Origin: Ideonella sp.
Lineage (GTDB): Bacteria; Pseudomonadota; Gammaproteobacteria; Burkholderiales; Burkholderiaceae_C
Direction: 5' to 3'
NCBI GenBank assembly: GCA_016721465.1
Contig: JADKIA010000003.1
Location: forward strand, 248,001 to 312,000
DNA length: 64,000 nt
Part shown: one piece after another, positions 24,996 to 33,844 of the stretch
Layout: each line of letters begins with the position of its first letter
Position numbering within the stretch: the first letter of the stretch is position 1
Notes under the pieces: model-generated
What the model was told of the DNA's origin: nothing
The model's input: the letters and a program-made list of their open reading frames with translations, nothing else
The model's database searches: none
Program-made: the position numbers and the translations under genes

Positions 24996-27699
24996 TCATT
25001 GCCAACCGTAGCGCCGAATGTAGACGCGCTTCATCAAGGTGGTCAGCGTGCAGTAGCCCAGCAAGATGCCCAGCAGACAAAGATAGTAGGGCGCCGGCAG
25101 AGCCTGCAGCTTGAAGTACCCGGCCAGCGGTCCGATCGGCAGCCACAGGCCGACCACCATGATGGCCAGCGTCATCCCCATCAGCGGCGCCGCGGCATGG
25201 CTTTGCACGAACGGCAGCCTGGGCGTGCGCACCATGTGCACCACCAGCGTCTGGGTCAGCAGGCCCACCACGAACCAGCCCGACTGGAACAGCGTCTGCC
25301 GCGCGACGCTGCTGGCATCGAACACCCACCACATCACGCCGAAGGTGATGACGTCGAACAGCGAGCTGATCGGCCCGAAGAACAGCATGAAGCGGCCGAT
25401 GTCGGCGGGGTTCCACTGCAGCGGCCGGGTCACCAGTTCGGGGTCGACGTTGTCGAAGGGGATGCCGGTCTGGCCGATGTCGTACAGCAGGTTCTGCACC
25501 AGCAGCTGCAGCGGCAGCATCGGCAGGAAGGGCAGGAAGGCGCTGGCCACCAGCACGCTGAGCACGTTGCCGAAGTTGCTGCTGGCCGTCATGCGGATGT
25601 ACTTCAGCATGTTGCAGAAGGTGCTGCGGCCTTCCACCACGCCCTCGTCCAGCACCAGCAGGCTCTTCTCCAGCAGGATGATGTCGGCCGCCTCCTTGGC
25701 GATGTCCACGGCGCTGTCCACCGAGATGCCGATGTCGGCCGCGCGCAGCGCCGGGGCGTCGTTGATGCCGTCGCCCATGAAGCCCACCACATGGCCGCTG
25801 GCGCGCAGCGCACGCACGATGCGTTCCTTGTGCAGCGGCGTCAGCTTGGCGAACAGGCTGTGCGACTCGGCCGCGGCCATCAGCGCCTCGTCGCTCAGGG
25901 CTTCGACCTGCGCACCCAGCAGCACCCGGTCGGTCGGCAGGCCGACCTGGCCGCTCACGTGCACGGCCACGGGCTCGTTGTCGCCGGTCAGCACCTTGAC
26001 CGTGATGCCGTGCGCGGCAAGCTGCTTCAGTGCCGGCGCGGCCGACTCCTTCGGCGGGTCGAGAAAGGCGATGTAGCCGATCAGCGTCAGGCCCGACTCG
26101 TCGGCGACCGTGTAGGTGGCCTGGCCCGGCGGCAGCGTCTTGACGGCCACGGCCACCACGCGCAGCCCTTCGGCATTGAGCCCGGCGGTCACGGCCTGCG
26201 TACGGGCCAGCAGGGCGGCGTCCAGCGCCAACGTGGGCATCGCGCGTTCACCGTCCAGGCTGGCATCGGTCGCCTCCTCGATGCGGACCTCCGTGCAGGC
26301 GGCCAGCACCTCTTCCACCGCGCCCTTGCAGATCAGTTCGTGGTGATGGTCCTGGCCGTCCACCAGCGCGGCCACCACCACCGACATGCGCCGGCGCTCG
26401 AAGTCGAAGGGAATCTCGTCGACCTTGCGGTAGGCGTCGTTCAGCTTCAGCTCGGCCGCCAGTTCCACGTGGTCCAGCACCGCGCGGTCCAGCAGGTTCT
26501 TCAGCCCGGTCTGGTAGTGGCTGTTGAGATAGGCGAAGTTCAGCACCTCGTCGGTGTCCTGGCCGTAGGCGTCGGCGTGGCGCGCCAGGGCGATCTTGTC
26601 CTGCGTCAGCGTGCCGGTCTTGTCGGTGCACAGGATGTCCATCGCACCGAAGTTCTGGATCGCATCCAGCCGCTTGACCACCACCTTCTTGCGCGACAGC
26701 AGCACCGCGCCCTTGGCCAGCGTGCTGGTGACGATCATCGGCAGCATCTCGGGCGTCAGGCCCACGGCCACCGACAGCGCGAACAGGAAGGCCTGCAGCC
26801 AGTCGCCCTTGGTGAAGCCGTTGACGACGAAGACGATGGGCACCATCACCAGGGCGAAGCGGATCAGCAACCAGCTCACGCTGTTGACGCCGGCCTGGAA
26901 GGCGTTGGGCGCGGTCTCGGTGGCCGTGGCGTGCGCGGCCAGCGTGCCGAAGTAGCTCCGCCCACCGGTGGCCACCACCAGCGCGGTGGCCGTGCCGGAG
27001 ACGACGTTGGTGCCCATGAAGACCAGGTTGCGCTGGTCCAGCGCACCGGTGGCCGCGGCGGGTGCCGCCCCTGGCCCCGGCCCTGGACGAACTTCTCCAC
27101 CGGCAGCGATTCACCCGTCATCGCCGACTGGGCGATGAAGAGGTCCCGAGCGCTCAGCACGCGGCAATCGGCGGGGATCATGTCGCCGGCCGACAGGCGG
27201 TGTTCGTGACCATCGCCCGCAAACCCTCCGCCGCACGGTGCGATCGACCTTCCTGGACGAAGCGCACGCCGGTGCTCAGGGCGACCATGAAGCCGATCAC
27301 CACCGTGGCCTTGCTGTCGGCGCTGAGGAAGGACAGCAGCGCGAGCGCTGTCAGCAGCAGGTTGAACGGGTTGAGGTAGCAGCGCCACAGCCGGAGCCAG
27401 CCGGGCAGCGGCGGCTCGTGCTGCACCTCGTTCGGGCCGTCGCGGACCAGGCGCCGGGCAGCCTCAGCGCTGTCCAGCCCGTCGGCCTGCGACCGCAGGC
27501 GGGCCAATGCCTGCGCGGGTTCCTCCTGGGCCGCTGCCAGCAGGTCCTGCCCCAATGGCGTGGTGCCAGCGGCGCCTGTGGGTGGCACGACGGCGGGCGC
27601 TGCCGTCAACGATTCCAGCAGGGGGCGACGCTCGAAATGCTTCTTCGCGCGGCGGCGGCGAAGGAAGGTGCTGAAGCCCTGCGTGAGAACCTTGTTCAT
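24996..27699 (-). pseudogene. mgtA: Magnesium-transporting P-type ATPase, frameshifted (mgtA/mgtB)
   Basis: The gene reads from ATG 27699 to 24996 but in three frames. Frame one (27699-27194) carries the N-terminus and first membrane segments up to LRAMVTNTA. It then jumps at about 27196 to LSAGDMIPADCRVL...SAMTGESLPVEKF, with roughly 30-40 actuator residues apparently lost. A second shift at about 27060-27095, in a CCGGGGCC-rich tract, moves to the frame of LVFMGTNVVSG, DKTGTLTQDK (phosphorylation site), VLTGDNEP, MGDGINDAP and the C-terminal membrane region. The MgtA/B family needs about 900 residues in one chain, so this gene is inactive unless both lesions are sequencing errors. The 673-aa downstream frame would lack the TGES loop. 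Confidence 0.8.
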
Positions 27700-27832
27700 C
27701 GTCGCCTTGTTTGACTTGTCTGCCTCGTCGGCTCATCGGCCCCGGGCAGCGGTGGTCCCATGGCGAGCGCCCCGGCCGCGGCCACGCCCAGCAACGGTCA
27801 ATCGTTGAGCTTACTCGCCCCGTTGCATTGAC

Positions 27833-27932
27833 CCGGCAGGTCGTCCTGGCCTACGTGCGCAAACGCTGGCCCTTCGCGGCGCTGGGCACGCCGGTGATCG
27901 TGGGCGGCGTGATGGCGATGCGCATGGCTTGA
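27833..27932 (+). pseudogene. EamA 3' remnant 1 (internal deletion)
   Basis: The bases encode VLAYVRKRWPFAALG followed directly by TPVIVGGVMAMRMA and a stop. Both parts match the EamA gene at 16720-17586 (ILAYARKRWPLAALG and TLVIVGGVMALRMA), but everything between them is deleted. The join falls at a CTGGGC/TTGGGC short repeat, and the homology begins abruptly at CGGCAGG. No upstream gene body exists. Confidence 0.8.
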
Positions 27933-28183
27933 TTTCGCGCCAGCGAAGGCTGCGCTTTCGGCTCTCGCAAGTGCCAGTCGGCGCTTGGCCCGCTTGTTTG
28001 AAGGGCTCCGCTGTGGCGGTTTGCGTCTGCCGATTGCGTATTCCCTTCTGAGAGCTTCTCCTCACCCGCAGCGGCACCGCCCTTGCGAATACGGAATGGC
28101 CCGCCACCCTGCGAACCGAGTCATTGACGCCCTTGGCGTTCTTGGCGAAGTCTCACCAACCGACGAATTGCGGAGCCCTGGGC
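27933..28183. other. Intergenic region upstream of the PEP-CTERM gene
   Basis: No gene is supported. The region is slightly less GC-rich than its surroundings and includes GCGAATACGG- and TTGCGTATTC-like stretches in opposite orientation (about 28035-28092). It probably holds the promoter of the secreted-protein pair that follows. Confidence 0.4.
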
Positions 28184-28819
28184 ATGATGTACACACTACT
28201 TCGACATGCGGCCGTCGTGATGATGGTCGCCAACGCCGGGCCTGCTTCGGCCAGTGCGGTCACCTTCAGCGGCAAACTCGACGACGCTACCAACACCGCG
28301 TTGGTAGCGTCTGACCTTGGCATCGCGCAGTTCAGCGACGAGCGGGCCAAAGCCAACAACGTGGCCATGTATGCGTTGACTGTCCCGGTTGGCGGCTCGG
28401 TCGGCTTCACGAGCACGGGCTATTCAGCTGGCGGCATCGATCCCTATTTCACGCTGTTTCGCGGTATCTACAGCGCCACCGCCACGTTCGTGGCCTCGAA
28501 CTACATCCACGCGCTGGCCTTGGGTGGCGACTTCACGCAGACCGAGACCTTGAGCGCGGGTGACTACACGGTGGCCATCGGCACGTTCGAGAACTTGTCG
28601 TTCGCTGAAAACCTGGGCAGCGGCTTCATGGCCGACGGCTTCATCGGCCTGGGCGGCGCAGGCTACTTCGGTGACGGCTCGTACATGCTCACTGTGACGC
28701 TGCCCGATTCCCAAACCGCGCCCGAACCCGAAGGCGCCAGCTTGACCTTGACCGCCGCCTTGGCGGCCGTGTTGGCCAACAGGCGCCGCAAATCCCAGAC
28801 CCCCAACGGAGGACGATGA
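28184..28819 (+). CDS. PEP-CTERM-type exported protein
   Basis: ATG at 28184, nine bases after CGGAG, gives 211 aa. It has a signal peptide (LLRHAAVVMMVANAGPASAS) and a beta-rich, low-lysine body with VTFSGKLDDATNT, DPYFTLFRGIYSATAT and DGSYMLTVTLPDS. The C-terminus is a PEP-CTERM sorting tail: APEPEGASLTLTAALAAVL then NRRRK. Exosortase recognises PEP motifs in extracellular-polysaccharide-producing bacteria, so an exosortase must be encoded elsewhere. The usual PEP is PEPA/PEPS; here it is PEPEGAS, still acceptable. The body resembles DVUA0089-type domains. It overlaps the next secreted-protein gene by four bases. Confidence 0.75.
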   Translation: MMYTLLRHAAVVMMVANAGPASASAVTFSGKLDDATNTALVASDLGIAQFSDERAKANNVAMYALTVPVGGSVGFTSTGYSAGGIDPYFTLFRGIYSATATFVASNYIHALALGGDFTQTETLSAGDYTVAIGTFENLSFAENLGSGFMADGFIGLGGAGYFGDGSYMLTVTLPDSQTAPEPEGASLTLTAALAAVLANRRRKSQTPNGGR

Positions 28820-29331
28820 TGAAATCAGTGCTGAAGTCTTTTCAAACCCCGCCGGCCGCGCTGGCCCTGGCTGTTGCTGTGGCATGCACCGTGTGCGCTG
28901 CACCGGTGGCCGCACAAACCCGTGCCGCGCTGGTGCAGTCGGTCGATGAGCCCGCGCGCAACCCCTATCAGGAGGTTCAGTTCAACGCCACCTGCCGCGG
29001 GACGACGGTCTGCAGCTTCGAATTTGCGCCAGTGGCGGCTGGCAAGCGTCTGGTGGTCACCCACATCAGCGGCTACATCGACACGGCGTCCGGCGTGCCC
29101 CCCAACGGCTTCTTCCAATCCACCTTGGGTGGTTCAGCCTACGCGACCGTGCCTTTCACCGGCGTGCGCGGGCCGACCTCCGCGTTGGGCGCGCGCTACT
29201 TCATCAACCAGCAGGTACTGGCCTACTTCAACGTGGGTGAATCGCCGCGGGCCACGATGCAGATCTTTGGCGATCTGGCCTCGGGCGGTGCCTTGCTGAT
29301 GGTGTCGGGCTACTACGTCAACGTTCCCTGA
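28816..29331 (+). CDS. Secreted protein of unknown function, coupled to the PEP-CTERM gene
   Basis: Two adjacent ATGs (28816 and 28819) overlap the stop of the PEP-CTERM gene, so translation is coupled. The 171-aa product has a signal peptide (LALAVAVACTVCAAPVAAQT). The mature part is beta-rich with two cysteines in TCRGTTVCSFEF, probably a disulfide, and the motifs AGKRLVVTHISGYID and ALLMVSGYYVNVP. It lacks its own PEP-CTERM tail. I do not recognise the family. Co-expression suggests a surface or extracellular-matrix role with the upstream protein. Confidence 0.7.
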   Translation: MMKSVLKSFQTPPAALALAVAVACTVCAAPVAAQTRAALVQSVDEPARNPYQEVQFNATCRGTTVCSFEFAPVAAGKRLVVTHISGYIDTASGVPPNGFFQSTLGGSAYATVPFTGVRGPTSALGARYFINQQVLAYFNVGESPRATMQIFGDLASGGALLMVSGYYVNVP

Positions 29332-29803
29332 TCCTTGCTGGGCCCAGGCCGGCCGGGCAGCCATGAGAGGCGGCAATCTGGCCACCCATCATGGCTGTCT
29401 GCTGTCTGGCAGTGAATTCGCGCGCTTGGCCGTCGGTGGCCGACCTTGTGCACAGGACGCAATGTTTGCTTGGCGAGCCAGAGCCGACACGCATCGGCCC
29501 ACTTTGGCAGTGCATCGCAACCTGTTGGTGAGCCGTAGGTGCTGCTGGCAAGTTGGTCGCGCGAGGCGGGTTGCGGAGTTTTGTGTTCTCGAGCCGTGCT
29601 CATATTGGAGAGGATGCAGCCGCCCGAAGACTGACGAGGTGGAATGGCATGCTCCACGCGTCGATTGCTTCGAATTGCCGCAGCGAGGTCGATTCGGCCC
29701 GGCCCGAGGTGTTCGAACTTCGCAGTGCCGCCTCGCAGCGCCACAAAGCGTTTGCCGAACTCTTGGCGAAGCTGCTTGCGCACCTCTGCCGCGGCAAGAG
29801 GTG
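29332..29803. other. Region without a supported gene
   Basis: Several frames are open but none has recognisable motifs or a convincing ribosome-binding site. The end of the region leads in frame into a DUF2442-like segment, so part of it may be the degraded 5' end of that gene. Confidence 0.4.
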
Positions 29804-29986
29804 GTGCGACTCGACGACGACAGCATGTGGGTCAACCTGGATGACGGCCGGGTCATTGCTGTCCCGCTGGCATGGTTCCGCTGGTTGTTGATTGCCGCGC
29901 CCGAACTGCGCACCCAGTTCGTGCTCAGCCCGTGCGGCATTCACTGGGAAGTACTGGACGAAGATGTCTCGATCGACGGGCGCTGA
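29804..29986 (+). pseudogene. DUF2442 domain gene, N-terminally truncated
   Basis: The last 60 codons of a longer open frame read VRLDDDSMWVNLDDGRVIA, VPLAWFRWLLIAAPE and GIHWEVLDEDVSIDGR, which match the DUF2442 pattern (a DGR.I.VPLAWF core and an IHW..LDED.S end). A GTG at 29804 could start a 60-aa protein, but the family is usually about 80 residues and no ribosome-binding site is apparent, so truncation is likelier. DUF2442 genes often sit beside DUF4160 genes in toxin-antitoxin-like pairs; no such partner is visible. Confidence 0.55.
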
Positions 29987-30241
29987 CCGGCCATGGCGTT
30001 CTGACACGCGGGCGCCTCGTGACGCCAGTTTGACCTCAACGGCCTCGCGTCGGTGCGAAGGGCCCAGGATCGAATGCCTCTTCATGGCCGTCATGCAAAT
30101 CCATGCATGTTGGCCGCAAGCAGTTGGTCGACCAGAGGCAAGATGGCCGCCACCTGGGCACCTGCCGTCCACCTCGCCGAGGCGGCGCGCAGCGATGCAG
30201 CCTCGCGCACGACCTGGGCGATGGCCCGCAATCAGCCGCCG
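29987..30241. other. Region without a supported gene
   Basis: No start with a ribosome-binding site and no family motif was found on the plus strand. On the minus strand a stop-free stretch ending near 30105 reads VVREAASLRAASARW and ILPLVDQLLAANMHGFA, which looks protein-like and could be the tail of a lost gene, but it has no start. Confidence 0.3.
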
Positions 30242-30453
30242 AGCGCGCCATCCTGCCCTATGCGCGCAAGCGCTGGCATTTGGCGGCGCTGGGCGGCGCG
30301 GCGTCCATCGGTTCGTATTCGATCGCGCTGTGGGCCTTGACCCGCGCGCCGGTGGCCAGCGTGGCCGCGCTGCGCGAGACTTCGGTGCTGTTTGCCGCCG
30401 TGCTGGGCACGCTGGTGATGGTGGGCGAAGTGATGGCGCTGCGCCTGGCTTGA
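30242..30453 (+). pseudogene. EamA 3' remnant 2 (45-base internal deletion)
   Basis: This stretch encodes AILPYARKRWHLAALGG, SIALWALTRAPVASVAALRE, TSVLFAAVLGTLVMVGEVMA and LRLA-stop, about 90 percent identical at the DNA level by eye to bases 17335-17586 of the intact EamA gene. Relative to it, 45 bases (15 codons around WLLKERFG) are missing, joined at CTGGGCACG. No upstream EamA sequence is present and the homology starts abruptly at about 30242. Confidence 0.85.
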
Positions 30454-30680
30454 GCCGGCAGCTCGCGCACCAGCTCATGGTCCTCGCCCATCCAGTCGCG
30501 CAGCGCTTCGATGCGCGACGCGCGGTAGCGCTGCGTCACCTCCTGCCAGTCGCTGGGCACGGCCGAGGGCGGGCCGTCGATGCCTTGTTGGCGCCGGCGC
30601 CAACTGCGCCAGGCCAGCAGCGCGATGGCTGCGGCAACGATGCTCAAGGCGACGAAGGCAAAGAGCAGGACCGAGGTCAT
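30258..30680 (-). CDS. Small membrane-anchored protein, 3' end fused to antisense EamA sequence
   Basis: ATG at 30680 (or GTG 30686) starts MTSVLLFAFVALSIVAAAIA, one membrane segment, then RSWRRRQQG and a soluble part, DWQEVTQRYRASRIEALRDW. From about residue 77 (after HELVRELPAQA) the frame runs antisense through the EamA remnant, giving an unrelated tail of about 65 residues before a stop at 30258. The natural C-terminus was probably lost when the EamA fragment arrived. The gene follows aqpZ downstream on the same strand, 46 bases away. The N-terminal part may still be made; function is unknown. Confidence 0.5.
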   Translation of the reverse strand: MTSVLLFAFVALSIVAAAIALLAWRSWRRRQQGIDGPPSAVPSDWQEVTQRYRASRIEALRDWMGEDHELVRELPAQARRSAITSPTITSVPSTAANSTEVSRSAATLATGARVKAHSAIEYEPMDAAPPSAAKCQRLRA

Positions 30681-30726
30681 GATCACGGCGTCTCCCTGTC
30701 GAAGGCCATGGACGAAGCGCGGGCGC

Positions 30727-31422
30727 TCAGCGCCGGCGGTAGCCGTCGCCGATGAGCCGATGGAGGCCCGCGCCCAACACGGCGCCGGCGATCGGGGCCA
30801 CCCAGAACAGCCAGAGTTGTTCCAGCGCCCAGCCCTTGACGAAAAGGGCCACCGCCGTGCTGCGCGCCGGGTTCACCGAGGTGTTGGTCACCGGGATGCT
30901 GATCAGGTGGATCAGGGTCAGGCACAGGCCGATGGCCACGGGGGCCAGGCTGCTGGGGGCGCGCTCGTCGGTGGCGCCGAGGATGACCACCAGGAACATC
31001 GCGGTCATCACCACCTCGGTCACCAGCGCCGCCAGCATCGAATAGCCGCCGGGGGAATGCGCACCGTAGCCGTTGGACGCGAAACCGGCCGTCACGTCGA
31101 AACCCGGTCGACCACTGGCGATGAGGAACAGCACCCCGCCGGCCGCCACCGCGCCCAGCACCTGGGCGATGAGGTACATGGGCACGTCGCGCGAATCGAA
31201 GCGCCCGCTGACCCACAGACCGACCGTCACGGCGGGATTGAGGTGGCAGCCGGAGATGTGCCCGATGGCATAGGCCATGGTCAGCACGCTCAGGCCGAAG
31301 GCCAGCGACACCCCCAGCAGGCCGATGCCGACGCCAGGAAACGTGGCGGCGATCACGGCACTGCCGCACCCGCCCAAGACCAACCAGAACGTGCCGATCA
31401 GTTCTGCGCCATACCGGTTCAT
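30727..31422 (-). CDS. aqpZ: Aquaporin Z
   Basis: ATG at 31422 is preceded by AAAGGAGGTGTGGCGG, an excellent ribosome-binding site, giving 231 aa. Six membrane segments and two NPA half-helices are present: SGCHLNPAVTVGLWVSGRF and TNTSVNPARSTAVALF. The histidine, cysteine/threonine and arginine of the water-selective filter are visible (the arginine follows the second NPA). It opens with MNRYGAELIGTFWLVLGGCG, standard for AqpZ. It should allow rapid water flux across the inner membrane. It lies downstream of a response regulator on the same strand with a 138-base gap and belongs to a possible osmotic-response group. Confidence 0.95.
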   Translation of the reverse strand: MNRYGAELIGTFWLVLGGCGSAVIAATFPGVGIGLLGVSLAFGLSVLTMAYAIGHISGCHLNPAVTVGLWVSGRFDSRDVPMYLIAQVLGAVAAGGVLFLIASGRPGFDVTAGFASNGYGAHSPGGYSMLAALVTEVVMTAMFLVVILGATDERAPSSLAPVAIGLCLTLIHLISIPVTNTSVNPARSTAVALFVKGWALEQLWLFWVAPIAGAVLGAGLHRLIGDGYRRR

Positions 31423-31560
31423 CCGCCACACCTCCTTTGGTTGGTCCACCGAGGGGGTGGACGCAATGAAGGAATGTTGGCAGTCGTGTTGGCGCAGCGC
31501 GCCGGGCGGTGGTATGGCCAGGCCCCATCCCAAGGCCTGGGTGGCGCTGGCCCGTTCCCC

Positions 31561-32208
31561 TCAGGCCGCGACCACCAACTTGTGCTTCAGCGCCACCAGC
31601 ACCGCCTCGGTGCGGTTGTCGGCGTGCAGCTTGCTGAGGATGTTGGTGATGTGGAACTTCACCGTCGGCAGGGCGATGGACAGCGCATCCGCGATCTGCT
31701 GGTTGCTCATGCCGCGCGACATCAGGGCCAGCAGTTCGCGTTCGCGCTGCGTCAGGTCGGCGCCCGGGGCGGGTTTCTGCGAAGCGGCGATGATGGCGTC
31801 GGTGGCCTCGGGAGCCAGCACGCGGCGGCCCGCGTGGGTCTCGCGCAGCACGGTGATCAGCTCCTGCGAGGTCGCGTTCTTCAGCAGGTAGCCGCTGGCG
31901 CCGGCCTTGATGGCGCGGCGGATCTCGCCGGGTTCGAGCAGACTGGTCAGGACGACGAATCGCGTTTCGGGCAGGCCCGGGTGCAGGCGCTCGATGGTGG
32001 TGATGCCGTCGGTGCCCGGCATCACCAGGTCCATCAGCACCACGTCCGGGCGCAGGGGCGGGATGCGGTCCAGCGCTTCGTCGCCGCTGGCGGCGTCGCC
32101 GACCAGGATGAAGTCGTCCTCGCCCTCGATCATCGCGGCCAGGCCATGCCGGATCATGGGGTGGTCATCCACCAGGAAGATTCGGATCGGGGCGCTGTGG
32201 TGGGTCAT
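31561..32208 (-). CDS. NarL/FixJ-type response regulator
   Basis: This 215-aa protein has a receiver domain (FLVDDHPMIRHGL acidic pair; phospho-acceptor in DVVLMDLVMPGTDG; T/S and K positions in VVLTSLL and YLLKNAT). A LuxR-type helix-turn-helix follows: LTQRERELLALMSRGMSNQQ with the recognition helix in IALPTVKFHITNILSKL. It lies seven bases downstream of the histidine kinase gene, with which it forms a two-component system. Targets are not identifiable; the nearest downstream gene is aqpZ. Confidence 0.92.
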   Translation of the reverse strand: MTHHSAPIRIFLVDDHPMIRHGLAAMIEGEDDFILVGDAASGDEALDRIPPLRPDVVLMDLVMPGTDGITTIERLHPGLPETRFVVLTSLLEPGEIRRAIKAGASGYLLKNATSQELITVLRETHAGRRVLAPEATDAIIAASQKPAPGADLTQRERELLALMSRGMSNQQIADALSIALPTVKFHITNILSKLHADNRTEAVLVALKHKLVVAA

Positions 32209-32215
32209 GGACTGC

Positions 32216-33844
32216 TCACGGTAGGGTGATGCGCAACTCGGTGCCTTCGCCGGGTGCGCTGGTCAGGGTGTGGCTCGCGCCGATCTCTCGGGCACGTTCC
32301 GCCATGTTGCCCAGGCCGAAGTGCCCGGGCCGCGGCCGCTGCGGGTCGAAGCCGCGGCCGTCGTCGGCAATGCGCAGCAGCGCCTTGCCGGACTCGAATT
32401 GCCACTGCACCACCGCATGGGTGGCGGCGCTGTGCTTGCCGATGTTGGACAAGGCCTCCTGCGCGATGCGGTACAGCTGCAAACGCGTCTCAACGGGCAG
32501 CGGGTCGTCCTTGCTGAGCGAGGTGTCGACCTGGATGTCGCCCCGGCACACCAGGGCTTCGATGGCCAGTTGCAGCAACTCGGACAGCGGGGTCTGGGCC
32601 AAGGCGTCTGGCCGCAGCTCGTACATCAGCATGCGCATTTCGGCCAGCGCGCCGCGGTTCAATCGCTCCAGCGTCTGCGCCTGCTTGAGCAGGCCGGCAT
32701 TGGCCGGCCGGGCATCGCGGCCGGTGATGCGGGCCAGAGTGCCGGCCACCACGTTGGACGCGAACAGCGTCTGCGAGACGGCGTCGTGCAGATCGCGCGC
32801 AATGCGGTTGCGCTCGGCGGCCACTGCCACCTCGCGCTCCTTGGCCAGCAGCTGGGCGTGGCGCATGGCCAGCGCGGTCTGGCTGCACACCGCGGTGAGC
32901 AGGCGGGCCCGCTCGGGATTGAAGTAGCCTGGTTCCTGGTGGTCCACCCGCAACACGCCCAGCACATGGTCGTGGAACTTGAGCGGCACGCCCATCCAGG
33001 CGCGCGTGGTGCGGTAGAGGGCCGAGGTGCGCGAGTCGTCCACCACCTTGGCCCACAGCCAGGACAGCAGGCTCTGGCGCGCGTTGTTCTCGATGATGGA
33101 TTCGCGCTCGCGCTCGATCTGCTCGTAGTGCTGCACGTTGGGGCGCGACAGCCGCATGCCCAGCAGGGCCCGGGTGCGTGCGTCGGTCGCGTCGGTGTCG
33201 GCACTGCGATAACCCATCAACACCACGGGCTCGGCCGGCATCATGTTCTCTCTCGACCAGACCGAGGCGCTGTCGTAGTCCAGCGTCTGTTCCAGCGCCT
33301 TCAGGGCTTCGTCCACCAGCTCGTGCAGGTCGGTCTTGGAGGCCAGGCCCACCGACAGGTCCTGCAGCGTGGACAGCTCGTGCGTGCGCACCTGCAGCTG
33401 CGTGCCCAGCACGGCGTTGCGCTCGAGCAGCGCCATGCGGCGTTCGCGCGCGGCCTCCACCATGCGGCGCAGGCGCATCGTGGCCTGGCGCAACTCGGCG
33501 CTGTGCTCGATGAGCGGGATGTTGGTGTCGTCCGGGGCGTCATCCCGGCGCAGCGCACGGCTGGCCACCGCCACGCGCAGCAAGGCGTCGCCGGTGCGGC
33601 TGGCGAGCCAGGCGCAGGCCACCACGGCCAACAGGCCGGTGGCCAGCGCGGTGAGCACCGTGGCGTGGTCGGCCTGCTGATGCATCCAGGCCAGCACGCC
33701 GCAGGCCGCCAGCACCACGGCGCCGCCCACGGCCATGGTCTGCGTGGGCAGGGATCGGTCGTCGAACAGACGGCGCACGCGGCCGACACGAGGTCGCGCC
33801 AAGGCTGCGGGTCGGCCTTCAGCGGTCAAGGGGCTGGTCGTCAT
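32216..33844 (-). CDS. Sensor histidine kinase (HisKA_3/NarX-like) with GAF domain
   Basis: The ATG at 33844 gives 542 aa and lies inside the end of the upstream membrane-channel gene (26-base overlap). Two membrane segments near residues 35-80 enclose almost no periplasmic loop (VVLAACGVLAWM; LATGLLAVVACAWLA), so the stimulus is probably membrane or cytoplasmic. A coiled-coil-like linker, a GAF domain (about 165-310) and then a DHp of the HisKA_3 type follow: ERNRIARDLHDAVSQTLFA with the phospho-histidine. The ATPase domain has EALSNIGKHS (N box), DDGRGFDP and GHFGLGNMAERA. Partner regulator is downstream. Confidence 0.92.
   Translation of the reverse strand: MTTSPLTAEGRPAALARPRVGRVRRLFDDRSLPTQTMAVGGAVVLAACGVLAWMHQQADHATVLTALATGLLAVVACAWLASRTGDALLRVAVASRALRRDDAPDDTNIPLIEHSAELRQATMRLRRMVEAARERRMALLERNAVLGTQLQVRTHELSTLQDLSVGLASKTDLHELVDEALKALEQTLDYDSASVWSRENMMPAEPVVLMGYRSADTDATDARTRALLGMRLSRPNVQHYEQIERERESIIENNARQSLLSWLWAKVVDDSRTSALYRTTRAWMGVPLKFHDHVLGVLRVDHQEPGYFNPERARLLTAVCSQTALAMRHAQLLAKEREVAVAAERNRIARDLHDAVSQTLFASNVVAGTLARITGRDARPANAGLLKQAQTLERLNRGALAEMRMLMYELRPDALAQTPLSELLQLAIEALVCRGDIQVDTSLSKDDPLPVETRLQLYRIAQEALSNIGKHSAATHAVVQWQFESGKALLRIADDGRGFDPQRPRPGHFGLGNMAERAREIGASHTLTSAPGEGTELRITLP

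Noticed and set aside
24921..27209. A 762-codon plus-strand frame opposite mgtA
   Set aside because: Same antisense composition; mgtA motifs are on the minus strand.
28000..28180. Sigma-54-type promoter ahead of the PEP-CTERM gene
   Set aside because: A TGGC...GC pair exists near 28015-28030, but the GG-to-GC spacing is 12 rather than 10 bases.
30105..30250. Protein-like minus-strand stretch VVREAASLRAASARW
   Set aside because: No start codon, no homology I recognise, and its upstream part is cut by the EamA remnant; listed only as possible debris.
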